Shown here: positions 47,044 through 60,200 of the stretch, one piece after another
Layout of the letters: every line of letters begins with the position of its first letter
How positions within the stretch are numbered: position 1 is the first letter of the stretch
DNA from: Hofstenia miamia
Taxonomy: Eukaryota; Xenacoelomorpha; Acoela
DNA: 64,000 bases
NCBI GenBank assembly: GCA_004352715.1
Contig: SCFE01000024.1
Span: 1,855,305-1,919,304, forward strand
Reading direction: 5' to 3'
Notes under the pieces: model-generated
The model's input: the letters and a program-made list of their open reading frames with translations, nothing else
What the model was told of the DNA's origin: nothing
Databases searched by the model: none
Position numbers and translations under genes: made by a program

Positions 47044-47265
47044 ATGGAAAAGATTATAACAGAGTTTATCAAAGAGTTATTTTTCCGAAAGGTAACGGCA
47101 GTGTTTCTTTCTTTGTCACTCTCATAGACGATGAGGATGATGTTGATGGACCAATAATGGAAGGCGAAGAAACATTTGTTCTTTATTTTTCTGGCGAGTG
47201 TGTTCGATGTAAATTTGACAATAACGATCAAATGGAGATCGTCATCACAGATTTGGAAACCGATT
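47044..47265 (+). CDS. FREM2-like: FREM-like exon 8: second half of Calx-beta 3
   Basis: 222 nt, phase 1 on both sides, donor GTAAGA. It encodes GKDYNRVYQRVIFPKGNGSV, SFFVTLIDDEDDVDGPIMEG, EETFVLYFSGECVRCKFDNN and DQMEIVITDLETD. DGKDYxxVxxxVxFxxG and FxVTLIDDxD..MEGEETFxLxF are the expected strands; the acidic loop is longer than in the other domains (DDEDDVDGPIMEGEE), as in the third Calx-beta of vertebrate FREM2. Two cysteines (ECVRC) stand where other domains have aliphatic residues and could pair with each other. Confidence 0.95.
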
Positions 47266-48348
47266 GTAAGATATTTCGTTTAGTCGGCGTTTTGACACTA
47301 ACAATTATCATTATATTCTTTTCACTTCACCTTAAACTATAAAGCAATATATTTACTTAGATTTATATTTTTAATAACTAAATCTAGCCATTTTTACGAG
47401 GAAAAGTTTTATAGAGATGCTAAATGCTGTGTTAACAATAGTGTTGCTGATGATAAATTCCATAGCCAATTATGTCCAAAATAAATTGTTAACATTGTTA
47501 CGAAGTGGTATTATTTTCCAATGCAATTTATTGTACATAATGACCATTTGACCTTCAGAATTCATCTGTCAATCAGTGATCTGTCGTGTGACCATTGCTC
47601 TGCAATGACTTGCAGCCGCAATTCTTATGCATCGAGATGCAGAGCACTTGGACAGTGACGCTTTTCTCACTAAAAATAATTTTATTGTCCATGATTTTTT
47701 ACTTGATGCACATAGTGTTTTATGATCCATGAATCATATTGGTTAGGCTTTGAACATTTATATAAGGAAGCAAGATTTTCGTCTGCTTTGATAGTAAAAC
47801 GATTTCGGATAATTCAGCAGTGCTGAGAACTAGAAACACTTTTAAGTCATCAATGAAAGGTTTTTAGTTTTTATTTAAATATAATTTTCAGTTAAATTTC
47901 ATTTTATTCTTTGCTATTCATGATTATATAGCGCATTTTGCTGATAAATTTGCTGCGATTTGATTCTTAGTTTTTAATTATATAAAAGCTCGGAGATTAG
48001 CTTAAAATCAATGACATATTTAATGGTTAATTTTTAATCAAAAAATTATAAGTATTATTTTTTAATGCCATCATTTGATTCGCAGTTGCATCAAAATTTA
48101 AATTATTTTGAATGCTTGCAAATTTAAGATGATAGAAATTTGTAGTTTAGAATACGTTAGAAATTTGTAAATTTTCGGGCAACATGTAAAATTGAAAAGC
48201 ACAAATGTTTACAATTGACATACGAAATAAATAGTTCCAATCACTCACGGGTGTACTCGAAGGGGTGCTCTGGGGTGGGGCACAGTGCACCCTGTTAAAT
48301 TCGATTGAGGACCCAGCCGCTCTTGTTAAGGTCATATTACGGAGTGGG
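47266..48348. other. Intron 8, left part: no feature seen
   Basis: AT-rich. The 133-codon minus-strand frame at 48147-48548 overlaps dispersed repeat R1 and a G-rich stretch; it is not supported as a gene. Confidence 0.5.
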
Positions 48349-48470
48349 TGTTGGATTTTATTTGTTGAGAAATTAAGTTTGGTAAACATATAACATAAAA
48401 ATACAGTACTCAAATTTAGTGGAGCCCCCTTGTTAATTATTTGGAAGCACAGCTCTACAATCACGGTTAT
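48349..48470. repeat. Dispersed repeat R1, copy 2
   Basis: Similar to 3741-3860 (TGTTGGATTTTATTTGTT start, AGCCCCCTTGTTAATTATTT inside). About 44 kb apart in the same orientation; old. Confidence 0.6.
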
Positions 48471-49110
48471 TTTTGCAAATACACATAGGTAGTGGCACAA
48501 AAAGCACGTTTGTCTCAATCGAATACCTTTCACATTGTCAAATTTCATAGTAAAAAACTTACATCATCTTTTTTTCTGAAACCCTTTTCGCTGAGTTTTA
48601 CATAAAAATATTTTTGTTTATGCTGTAGTTTTCTTTGTACTTGTAAGATTTGAACAAAATCTTTTTAACGCTATTTAGATTGGGGTTGGGTGTGTACTTA
48701 AATTACAGAAAAATCCATACCTATCTCTAAAAGATGCAAAAGTTATGCCCAACAATGGAATAATGATGACTTTTTTCTAAAGTCTAATATTCAGTTCAGG
48801 CTTACCACATGTAAAATTATGGTCTTATTCGTCACTAGAATGGAAAATAAGTGGGGGATAGTTTTGCTCCATTCCAATCCTTTACATATGTCAAAATGCG
48901 ATTCTAAATAGGGTTAACCATAACACTCAACTCTAAATTGTTGAGTAATGTAAATTATATATACATATATATATATATATGTTTAAAAAATTTGTTTAAA
49001 TTATGGCTGTAAATTTAGTGTACAACACTGTCTATTTGACCAAACTATTTTTGTAATTTTAATGCATCTGTTTTTTAGCATATAATTATATGTGATATCT
49101 TAAAATTTAG

Positions 49111-49302
49111 TACCACGTGTTAGTTTTGAACAGAAGGTTTCTCGCGTAAACGAAAGTGCTGGTGGCATAGACGTGAAACTTATCCGAAGTGGTGACGTAA
49201 CGACAATCACATCGGTCTTTTGCAGCGGGTTGTTGAAGTCTTCGAAAGGTTCATCTTCGAGAAAAGTCAATCTCCCGTCGATTCGTATTAAATTTCTTGA
49301 AG
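49111..49302 (+). CDS. FREM2-like: FREM-like exon 9: first half of Calx-beta 4
   Basis: 192 nt, phase 1 on both sides, acceptor AAATTTAG, donor GTGATA. It encodes (L)PRVSFEQKVSRVNESAGGI, DVKLIRSGDVTTITSVFCSG, LLKSSKGSSSRKVNLPSIRI and KFLEG. PRVxFxxxxxxVNESxGxxxVxLIRSGD is Calx-beta; the following stretch is Ser/Lys-rich and basic where a typical domain has GTAxxGxDF, so that strand is degenerate in domain 4. The same region is divergent in the fourth domain of vertebrate relatives. Confidence 0.93.
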
Positions 49303-49412
49303 GTGATAATTCGCAGCTAAACTTAGGACAATAATCAACTCCTCCGCTTGCATTAATGATTATGAAGAGCTTTAAACTAGTGTTACATTAACCTTAAACC
49401 GTCTGGCGTCTT

Positions 49413-49685
49413 TTTCTCCAAGCCTATTAGCAAATTTCAAAATCGTGAGGCATGCTGAGGTCTATTGGGAAACATGTTTTAATACAATGTTCAAAATTTC
49501 TATTAAAGAGTATTGTTGAAAAGATCAACAATTTTTCTTTGAAAGAGATTTAAATTTTCTCCATACCTAATGTTCATGTATATATAAGGCTTTGAGCCCA
49601 TGGATACAACAAATAACTTTGACTGTTCTCGATTTGTGCAAAGATGTCCCAAGCCCATTGAGGCATGCCATGCGCAAAGTCAAAC
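49413..49685. repeat. Dispersed repeat R2, copy 2
   Basis: Similar to 12171-12485 (see there). Lies in intron 9 directly after exon 9. Confidence 0.65.
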
Positions 49686-50650
49686 GTTGCAGGGCCAACG
49701 GCTATAAACGTTTAAATTTTTTCAAAAATCTTCAGGCAGTTTAAGATTATTATAGTTCCTTATTAGTTTTCTATTTAAAGTTTCAAAAACTGCTTTATTG
49801 TTTGGATTCGATTGAAAAACCGAAGTTTAGGCTTAATTATCAGGGTTTTTAAATTTGCGATCAAAATCTATTCACAAATGAAATTCTAAAATCAAGAAGG
49901 TACTGTCTGTTGTGTGAATGAGTTACTTGCGTTTGCAATATTTTATTTATATTTTCTTACCCTTTTTAATGTATTGATATTTTTTAAAAAGATACTTTTT
50001 CCATTCAGTTTGAATACTTCTCACTTTCAAATAAAAACCTGACTAGGCTCTCAAGGGCTCACCACCAAGTTTAAAATTGCTACACGAATAATTACTAAAT
50101 CTAAATCGTTCAGTAGTTTAATAGTTTTACCTCCAACAGTTGCAAACCCACACTGTCTGTATGATATGGGCACATAGTTTCTAATTTTAATATAGGTAAA
50201 TGTGGAAATAGAACTGCCGTCTTTAACAATTGGCCTGCCGGATCAACTTAGTTAGTTTGCTGAAATAAATAATCTGTTATTTGTCATTGCTCTCATATGT
50301 TGTGTTTTGGCTTTTTACATTTCTAATGAAATTTTAAATGTGCTGTTTCTCAACTGTATTGAACTCAACAATGCATTGCCAATGGTAAAAATCAATATTG
50401 GTTAAATATTAATTAATAAATCCCTTTTTAAACAAGATGTTGTTTACATTAAAAGTGAGATGTTTAATTTATAACTCTTGATCGCTTTGGGAATGTTGAT
50501 GAACTTGGATATTTTATGCGCTTTATTAATTGCACCAGTTTATCTCATTGTGCTTTGTCGCACAAAGCTTAATGAATTTTTTATTTTCATCCAGCAAATA
50601 TTTTAAAAAGTGTCAAATGTGTATTGTGTCTTTATACTGTATATTTGTAT
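49686..50650. other. Intron 9, middle: no feature seen
   Basis: AT-rich DNA up to the hAT-type MITE. Confidence 0.5.
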
Positions 50651-50963
50651 TAGGCCCCTGCGAGTTGAATTTTTTAGGTTCGAATGTTGCAAATATATTT
50701 AGACTTGTTTCTCTTAGACTAAAATAGAAATAAATGTGCTACCATATATAAATGTACTACAGAATTCCACGATGATAGCTAAATAAGATATGGCTCGCAA
50801 TTTTAGGTAAACAGTGAAAGGTCGATAGGATTCTTCAACATTACAGGCAAGACTGAAGAAAAATAGATCATATTCCAGTTAATATCGAGTTGCTTTCGAG
50901 TACTGGAATGTCTAATTGAGTTTCTTGCCCTCGACTCGAATTTCGAGTACTCGCAGGGCCCTA
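50651..50963. mobile_element. hAT-type MITE (313 bp) with 8-bp target duplication
   Basis: Ends TAGGCCCCTGCGAGT and, inverted, TAGGGCCCTGCGAGT. Flanks ATTTGTAT (50643-50650) and ATTCGTAT (50964-50971) are an 8-bp duplication with one mismatch, the length made by hAT transposases. The interior has TTCGAGTACT-type motifs near the right end and no coding capacity. Confidence 0.75.
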
Positions 50964-51687
50964 ATTCGTATATTTTAAAATTTGAAGGTTTCTTTTATTT
51001 CCATGGAAATATCTTAGCACATGTGCGAACTTTTATACTGTACTCGATATTGAATCTTTGATGTGCAATTGAGGATGCTTAGACTTTTATAATAATCTAT
51101 ACAGAGGGTCCATAGAGCATGAACACAGGATAATCAGATATTTTTCAATTTAGGCTTTAAAATTATTAGTATTTTTGTATATAAGGACAGTTTGAAAGCT
51201 GAGGAAGAACTTTTGACGATTTATAGAATATTAATTATATAAATATTTATTCCAAAAAATTGCAAGGATATTAACAAATTTACAATATCAACATTGCAAT
51301 GATAAAAATTTATCTATAAATTTGTTTACAAAAGAAATTATATAAAATCAACTACAAAAATTCTATAATTTCGAAAGAATCAATATCAAAACAAACAAAA
51401 ATATCAGATTAAGAAAAATTTGCATCTTTAAGATTGATGGTTTATTGAAATAGTTGGTTTAAGAACTGAAATAGCGTGACGTTATGAGGATGACATTACC
51501 CCTCTGAAAGATCACTGATAGTTGCTTAAAGAATTGTCTGATTACAAATTTTTTGTTCATTGTTAGCAGAATGAGAGGCTATTTTACGATTATCTGCAAC
51601 TTCAAGCGCGTGACCAGCAGCAATTCCATTTTCATTATATTATATCCTTTACAGCAAATTTGGTGTTCCACTTCGAAAATTGGCATA

Positions 51688-51838
51688 CTCACTGGCGGAG
51701 GAACAAATTTTGGTTAGGGGAGCATTGACTAAATAATACTGTTTAAGTTACAAAATTTTAGGGGGGTTTCTAAAAAATTGATTTTAGAGGGTGGGGCAAA
51801 TGCCTCATCTGCCCCACTTTCACCATCACTTGCTATAC
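51688..51838. mobile_element. MITE-like remnant with CACTGGCGGA end
   Basis: CACTGGCGGAGGAACAAATT at the left and GGCAAATGCCTCATCTGCCC...CACTTGC at the right resemble the two ends of a common family of short DNA elements (CACTGGCGGATCC ... GGGGCAAATGCCCC). The ends match each other only loosely. Confidence 0.4.
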
Positions 51839-52144
51839 TCATTCTGCTACAAAAACTACACTTGAATTAAATATTAAATTTATTATTCTTTTCAGAACAC
51901 CGTGCTATTTTGGCAGGTTTAGGTGAATTTTGCACTTTCAAAAGCTGCATTTTACAAACTGTACAACTACGTTTTATAAACCCATGAATTTGTAGATTTG
52001 AAAATCATTACAATGGCTGCTACTATTTCTCCAAGAGTGGTGTATTTTGGTAAATTTATGGATATTTTTCTTGAATTTTTTTAGCCAAGTTTGCAAAATT
52101 ATATTGAATGTAAATACAATTATATCTTAGTTTGTTTTGTTTAG

Positions 52145-52315
52145 GTGAACGAGTTAAATTCTGTTCGGCAACATTTAAAGATGACCAAATTTTCAGCAAT
52201 AACACCGAGTTTGTCTTACGGCTTTCACAACCGAAAAATGAAAGTCCAACCAAAATCATCAAGCCAGAAATCAATCCTCTTAATTCAACACGAATTATTG
52301 TAATAGACGACGACA
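52145..52315 (+). CDS. FREM2-like: FREM-like exon 10: second half of Calx-beta 4
   Basis: 171 nt, phase 1 on both sides, acceptor TTGTTTAG, donor GTGAGT. It encodes ERVKFCSATFKDDQIFSNNT, EFVLRLSQPKNESPTKIIKP and EINPLNSTRIIVIDDD. The FKDDxxF...EFVLRLSxP strand-turn-strand and the closing IxVIDDD are Calx-beta. The first acidic pair is kept (DD), while the E/E pair after it reads NNTE. NES and NST are possible N-glycosylation sites. Confidence 0.93.
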
Positions 52316-53301
52316 GTGAGTATTGCAGTTCTGTATGATTACTATATGTCAATTACAAGAGTATTACGAAAAACATCAATTAGGATTCTAGTCCATTTTG
52401 TCCCATGGGATTTACTGATAGCAGTCCCATCCAACTAAATTTTTTCCGTTTCATTGGGACTAGCATGGAACTGGGAATAAAAAGTTAAGAAAATGAGACC
52501 ACCAACTTCAGAATATTACTCATCATTTTTGCCCATTTTGGCCAAGTAGAAATTATATCCTAGGGCCTCATGGGACTGTCGGACGAGAAAATTTCATGCT
52601 GGGACGAACTAGTCAAGTTCAAGTACCGCAGAACACTAAAATTTGATAAGTTATAACATTACCACAAAGTTCTATATTTTCGTAAGAATGTACAAAATAA
52701 CACAATATTTATGCTGTCTAATATTGTATGATTTATTTGAATACACAGAGCCATTTCTACGAATCGATGCAAAGAATGCAAAATTGTTAATTATTACTTT
52801 AATACGTCAGGAGCAGTAAACCTTGACGAGAAAAACAAATATCTTTTACTTCCAACCAAACCTTACTTAATTCAGAAGTGTACACACTGGTTTTAGCCCA
52901 GTCAATATTTCAAAACAAATTTAGTTTGTCACATTTAGCTTAAAATATTTTTCAGATCATAAAATCAATGTGTTTATGTTTTAAAGGTAATTTAACCCAG
53001 AAATGTCTTCGTTCAATGACAATTCATCTACATTATTTCTCCAATAATACAGGATCATGATAACTTATAGCAGTATTGCTTGTTTTGTAAAAAATCAGGT
53101 GCTGCCTCTTATTATTTGTGGTATCATTTTAAAATAAGTTGAAGGTATGACGTTGTTCTTATAAAGATATTGTAATGATAATTGTTTTCAATTGTTTTAA
53201 TGAGTATTATATGTTACATCTTTACATCTTTTTGATCACGGCACTGGTTCTATCTAGGTCATTTACATTCTTTAAAGTAATAAGTTAACCTCTTATTTTA
53301 G
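52316..53301. other. Intron 10: no feature seen
   Basis: 986 bp, AT-rich, GTGAGT to TTATTTTAG. Confidence 0.6.
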
Positions 53302-53475
53302 AACCTAGATTCCAATTTGAAAAAACTGAATATATGTTCATTGAAGAGTCTATCAACTCTAACAAAGAAATAAAAGTCTTTCGATATGGAGATATGTCCC
53401 AAAAACTATCAGTGAGAGTTGTCACTGAAAATAAGGGGGCGAAATCCGGAGAAGACTTCTATGTCATGACAGAAG
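53302..53475 (+). CDS. FREM2-like: FREM-like exon 11: first half of Calx-beta 5
   Basis: 174 nt, phase 1 on both sides, donor GTAGTT. It encodes (K)PRFQFEKTEYMFIEESINS, NKEIKVFRYGDMSQKLSVRV and VTENKGAKSGEDFYVMTE. FxFxxxxYxxxEES ... VxRYGDxSxxLSVRVxTExxxAKSGEDF is the Calx-beta pattern; AKSGEDF is the canonical GTAxxGxDY strand. It closely follows the fifth Calx-beta of FREM2-type proteins in motif order. Confidence 0.95.
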
Positions 53476-56400
53476 GTAGTTTTTCTACTAAACATCTAGG
53501 GATATATATCTTTTAAATATCGGTGTACCATCAGTTTGTCCACATTCAGTACCAGACTACGGAATTTTTATGGATCTTAGATTCAATGCTTATATTGCAT
53601 GTTTCATTATTAATTCCTTCATTAATTGCTTCATTAGGCTCTTTTTAAAAGATGCGCATTTTGTTATCTATCAATCTGCATATTTTTTGTTAATACTACA
53701 TTATATAAGAGTTTAGTTCGTTATTAGCCATTATTATGTGTCGATGAACACCTGCTACACATTTAGTTTAATAATATACTGGCAATCTATAAAAATGCAT
53801 TTGTAGTTCAATAAAGTGCGCTTCCTCAGTTCTAAGTAAATTTGACGCATTATTCACCCGAATGTTGAATGTAAATATTTATCAACAGCCCATGGGCTAT
53901 TATTACTATCGTAAAATTTGGCGTTTCCTTAATACCGTCCAACTTTCCCATATATTAAATGCATCCCGCATGCCATTTAGTTCCATTCTTAACTCGTAAA
54001 CATTAATTCCACATAAATGAATTGCGCGCATAATCTGAATAACCGTTTAAAATTATGCTAACATTCACGAGTATCTAGTTCAGGTTAGCTCGAGCTATAG
54101 TTAGGGTCGTAATCATTTTCGTGATATAGCATGCGAAGTGTTTATGATTCTGTAAAAAAATGTTCAAACGGAAATTCTTATTGCCTTGGTTAAAAGTTGC
54201 TTCTTACCCATGAGAGTTAGTTTCGGTGTTCATTGTAATGCGAAACATTTTGGGAATATTGAATAAGTTTGATTTGATATTAAACTTCTTAATTGAAATC
54301 TTTCTAATATGTATTATGTTATTATGAAATTGTTTATTCTTCCCATTTCTAAGAATAAGACTTCTTTATTAATTTTGAGTATTGTGCATTTCAGAAGAAT
54401 TTCGTTTAAATCTTAGTTCTAACCATTTATATACAAATGTTATAAATTTTATATATATATATATATAAATGGTTTTGCTGTATTTGTATAATGTAAATTT
54501 AGAGTGTTTAACATCTAGAATTTGTATCTTTATGTCATGTCATTAGGCCGATAAATATTTTAGAATATTTTTACTAGTAGCACATTCCTAGAGTTTAAAC
54601 AAAGTGCCAATGATAACTTTTATTAAAATAATGTCATGCTTAAGTATTCAAAAATTTCAAAGCCAGTGAAGTGTTTGATTTTACACGGCTTAAGACTCCA
54701 ATTACTAATAGAAAAGGATTTCATTGAATTTCTTTTGTAAAAATTGAAATTTTTAAGAATGGAAGATTATCCATGTAATTAGAGGTTCATAAACTGGTTT
54801 TTACTAAACTGATCAATCTTTAAATTGAATTTACAAAATATTTCATCATCGTTTTTAATTGAATTATTAAAATGTGTCAAATATCATTATTTGAAATATT
54901 TATCAATTACTGAATTTCTGTTGACAAGCGTATATAAAGAATGATGTTAATTATATTTATCACAACTCTTAGTTGTTATATTATTTCATTAAATAACCTC
55001 AATGTAGTTGATATTATTTTAAACATTAAAGGTTTTTATCTAAATGCATTTCAAAAATAGACAACAAATCTCATTTATTTGTTTGTTGCACGTGAAATGT
55101 ATATTGTTTTCAATTTTTTAATTTTATTTTTTTGAGTATTTATATACTTGACTTACGTATCGAGCTTTTCCCCACGTTTCTCTTAAAATTATTAAATACT
55201 CAGGAATCATTTTACAAATATATCCAGTGGTTTTAGAAACTTATCAAATTTCGCTAAGCAGAGGCGATTGTACCATTGGGATTCCTTTATTTCTTTTCAA
55301 GGTAAATTCCATTGGTCTATTTTTGATTATCATGATAATAAGAGGAAGTTTGCGATATTAATTTGCGCAGTAGGTATCAGTCAGTTACAGTTAAAATGAC
55401 ATGTGCGTGTGTATCAATAGCATTTATCCAATTAGGGGATGATGCCATAATGTCGTGTCACCTTCCGAAATTTATTTTCAAAAAACACAAACCATTGGCT
55501 CCGCTTGTCAATTATGTTTGCAGAATAATATAAAGGCGAGCAATTTGCATTATTGCTTCCTCTAAACTTTTACACATTGTTAATGAGCTTTGTCAATTAA
55601 GATTGACTGCTGGTGACTAGTTTGTTGTAAAATCAATAGATGAATGCGAAAGCGGACTTCTTTTCAGCAGTGTTTTAAGGCGAAGTAAATGCATTTAACA
55701 GACCACGACTTAATATTTAGGTTTAATCCTATTACCATTGTCTAATATTCTCTTTATTCGACGCAAAAGTGAAGCAATTGATGTCAGCATTCCCTTACTA
55801 GTATTTAACTATTTTTATCTCATTTACACGTTATTTTGTGATCATTACAGAACATCTCAGAGAGTAGATTTCATCACTATCAACCTATTTGTTTCATCTG
55901 TTAATCTTCCAAATAATGATAAAAAGTTTTTGATTTTTAACTACACAATGGGTCATTTTGTTAATGAGGGCTTACTTAATGATCTTCTTCAACAAATAAT
56001 TATCAACCTTGTTTGTTAGCTATATTAGTAGTTGACACTTTTTATGGAAAGATTCTAGTGAAAATCTTTGGTTTCAATTTTAAAGGGAAGCCTTTGCTGA
56101 TTTCTTATTTGTCAAATTTGATAAGCAGATCATCATTTTTGTTAATTGAATTATTTTCCAACCAACCAAAAGGAAATCCATCAAAGTTTAGCTAATTTAT
56201 ATTTTATATATATTACTGACAGATTTAATCCTAGTGTAATCCAAGTAATTTATATGGTGTCAATATACGCTTGAAACATTCTGTCAGTATAATTATTTTA
56301 TGTAATTTAAAGTTTTATATTAATATTAGTATTTCCTTTGTTCTGATAAGTATTTACGTAGTAATAAGATGATGATTTTTTTGCGATCCAACATGAACTT

Positions 56401-59036
56401 TTCAGGTACATGTAATTGGAAGTTTATTGGAGTTGCTAATATCTTGCAAAGGTTAACATATTTATGGTTTAGATGACATATCAAGTGATTTTGATAATGG
56501 AAAACTTACACAAGGTACCTCAGCATGCCACTCTTTCATAATTCATGTACAAAAGAGTAAATAGATTTTGCTTCCATACCCGTGTGCCTTGTTTGTACAT
56601 CTTAAATAATTAGTACACACTTTCATCGTTGTTGTTATAGAATATAGATTTAGTTTCAAACAATCCTTCAGTATCAATAATTGACCACAAAATTACTCAT
56701 TTTTTCATAATTTCATAAATAATCAGAGATAAATTTCTATGAAACTTCTGTTCATTTCGAATTCAATACAATGTACGTTTACTTGAAATTGAGAAATCAG
56801 TTTTAATGTTACATTTAGAGGTAGTTATACTCATTGAAATTAGTATACAAATCATTTTATCAATTTTTGCTCACATTGCACGCATTATTATGCAATTAAT
56901 TATTTAATATACAATAAAGACACCTATTAGTGGACCTTTAGTGATTAATTGATGTAAATTTAAATGACTGCGCAAGCCACTCCATTCAATCAATCAGCTT
57001 CAAATTGCCGACTTAGTGGTTGTTGACATTTGAAAATGTTTGACTACTGTTTGATCCTATCTTTCTCTGATGTTACTTTATATTTTCTCGATTGTTTCTA
57101 TTTCGAGTGTCTTTCCTTTTAAAACTGTATATATTATTTACTTTTTGGTGTTTATCTAGCTTTAACATTATTCTGAATGACATTCAAATTATGAAATGTA
57201 TTTTGTTGATTGTGTGATTTCGTCATTCACACTTTAATTTTTTGAATTTTAATCAAGTCTAACAACCTACCATTCTTCTAGGAGAGTAGTTATTCTCCAA
57301 GTGCACTATGTTATAAAACTTGATGCAGTAGCACACGTTTTGCCTAGTGGGGTCTGTCGCCTACAATTTTGCTTTGGCTCATGGCGTTGTTCATTAACAA
57401 CCATTTTAACTTGAAGCTTTTCTAAGATGAGTTAAATATTATTAAATTTTATTTGATATAATTACATTTTGAGCAATTATTGCAATTTGTAGATAAAATT
57501 CATTTTTCTAGGAACTAGATTAATGATCTTTTCAAAACATGCTGATGTCAGCAGCAACAGGTTTTATTCATGATTTCTACTACGCATACGAGTTTTCTTA
57601 ACTTTTATTTTCAATTCCAATTTAGTACACCTTATAAATTTCGATTAATCAAAAAAAATTGCAAATTCGTTTAAAACCCTGTTATAATTTTAGCCGTATT
57701 TCAGGCATGAGTCTTGATTAGTCTGATAGGAAAACAGACATTTATCAACAAGAATGTTGAAATCGTTTAATACTGACAATCTAATTAGCCTTTTCGTAAA
57801 AATCTGCGGTTAGTTCAAAACATTGAGAGATTGGATTGGTTTTTCAACTTTCTGCGAAGTGTCTTTTGCATGTTGTGCTGCGTGTACAGCATAGCTTTCA
57901 CAGAAGCATGCTTTAAATAGATTAGTGGAGTACTTTATAAAATGCGATAATGTTTAAATCAAACAAAAAACATGAACTTTTGTGTGTCGGTACTTCAGAA
58001 TTAGACTAGTGCACTTTTTCAGAAATCATGGCACAAGTTATACAAGGATGTTTTATCGTCATAATTTTTATTTACGAGGTTCTTTTCTATAAATCAGTTT
58101 AACATACATGTCTTTCTAAATATTGTCGCATAAGAGCTTAAGTGAAAAACGTCAGCACTCGAAAAACCGCCTACAAAAATAATGTAATCATTATTTTCAT
58201 TAGACTTTTTTAATGAATATACTGCATGTTCATCTAATTTAAAAAATTGTTCAGGTGAAAGATTGACTGGGTCATTTTTGTTTTACGTGAAGATATCAAT
58301 TGCAAGCATTTATCTAGAAACTTTGAGTTTCAATCAAAATGGGTCAATATTAATAAATTTGTGATAACCTTATTGTCGAGCATATAATCAAAAAGTGTGC
58401 ATATGCAATACCTCATATACACATTGACTGTAGTAGGTCACTTCACGTCCTAATGGCCAGTGCTTTATTCCTGATAAAGAAATAGTTGCTTCATTGGTAT
58501 TTAAAATTTGACTTGTTTTTAGTAATGATAATCATTTCTCGAAAGATCAGAATTTTAAGTACGTGCTATTTGACAATTTGGCAAACATGTTTTAAAATCA
58601 TAATGTTAGCATTAGAAATATCACGGCTGTACATATAGCTGCTGCTATTAAACAAGCTTAGAAATTCATTCGCAAAAATAAGATCTTTGCATTGTTATAT
58701 GTAGTGTGGTTAACTACAAAATCACAAAAACTTCTTTTGTTCACACACCATATTCAAGTTCAAACTTGTGTGACATGTATGATAAGAGATTTTGTAGTGG
58801 TAAGTATTTTTGTTTTGTTTAATAATTTATACGCTTTTTAACGACGTTTGCAGATTAACATCAATTTTCCACTCACTATCACGTCTGTTAGTAAGATTAG
58901 ATTCGGAACTGTTAGATCTTAGAACTTACTAATGAATATTGCTCTCACTATAGTAGTTTACAGATTTTTAGCATGTTTTCAATCTACCTTTCACTTTTCA
59001 AGGTTGGGACTTAATCTTTAATTGCAATGTGTTTAG
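53476..59036. other. Intron 11: no gene or element recognised
   Basis: 5561 bp AT-rich DNA. It contains a small inverted repeat AACCATTTATATA ... TATATAAATGGTT around 54422-54472 with (TA)n between the arms. Open frames such as 55738-56019 and 56013-56195 show no domain or splice support. Confidence 0.5.
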
Positions 59037-59164
59037 ATCTGATTTTTGAGCCATACGTCAACAACAAGTCAATCATGCTTATGATCTATACTGATACTGA
59101 GTATGAGACCACAGAAAGCTTTATCCTTGAACTAGATCCTTATCAAGAGAAAGGAGACAAAAAT
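59037..59164 (+). CDS. FREM2-like: FREM-like exon 12: Calx-beta 5, second half
   Basis: 128 nt, enters in phase 1 and leaves in phase 0 (donor AAT|GTAAGT), the only phase change seen. It encodes LIFEPYVNNKSIMLMIYTDT, EYETTESFILELDPYQEKGD and KN. LxFxPxxNNKSxxLxIYTDTExExTESFxLxLDP is the second half of a Calx-beta domain; the acidic turn is TDTEYETTE instead of DDDxYExEE. Confidence 0.92.
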
Positions 59165-60200
59165 GTAAGTACCTATTAATTATGCATTTTATATAGGGGC
59201 GTGGGCAGGATTTTCTGACCGGGTCGAACCCTAAAAAATTTTCCAAATATTGAAAGATAGTCTCTGAAAATGCACCGCAGCATCTTAAGTTTTAATATTT
59301 TTAATTTTTTCAATAGTTTTTTATTTAAACAATCGAAGTACATTTTAAGAGCATAGCGGGGGATATTATTCCACTCTGTTCCGCTTGACTACATCACTGG
59401 TTTTATTTTCGAAAGTCCCAATCGTAGACTGTTCTAATTCTGTATGTATATCGATCTTGCTAAAACTATTGAAAAATTCATTATTGGTTTTGTCTCGTGT
59501 TTACAATGCGGAACTGTCTTTTATTTAATTATTTAATTGACTTGGCTCTATAATTTATGTCTACATTGTTTTCCTAAATTTCGCAACACACTGTCTACCA
59601 CAAATGTCCCTCTATTTGAAAAATATCATTCGTTAACAAATGAAGAAATGCGAAAAGGTTTCTTGATCTGACATACTTTATAAATTTCACTTAAATTGGT
59701 TTATGCAAACCCCTAAACATACTATTCCCAGATTGGTGAGTGGATCGACCCGTGCATGTGATTAAAGTATATTTTTTAATGAAATAATAACTTTTGGTGA
59801 TATGTATAAGTTTTTTGTATTTAAAATTTTTTTCACATTCCTTCAGCATTACTTTTTAGTAAAAATTGTAAGTATAATTCGAGATTGGTTTTTTACTCAT
59901 TGAGAGGTGAGATTGGACATTTTTTATACGTTTGCGTTTATGCGTTTTTGTATAGTTATTGCGTTCAAGCAATTTGGAAATTCAAGCTGACTTTCAATTA
60001 AGACGGGGACGTTCTCATTTATAATTCCACCGTAAATTGATTTCCAATATAAGGAGATACTTAAGTAGTGTAATTAATACTCTTATCACAAAACGAATTA
60101 AGTCTGCAAATTTAAGCGCTGCGTCACTTAATTCAAATTTAAATTCTGCCATTACCTTTCATGGCCTTTACTCTAAATCGATTATATTTCTTGTTTTCAG
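59165..60200. other. Intron 12: no feature seen
   Basis: 1036 bp, phase 0, ends in the strong acceptor TTCTTGTTTTCAG. The open frame 60037-60219 overlaps the acceptor and is not coding. Confidence 0.6.

Noticed and set aside
48147-48548. 133-codon minus-strand frame
   Set aside because: Overlaps dispersed repeat R1 and a G-rich repeat-like stretch; the peptide has no recognised domain.
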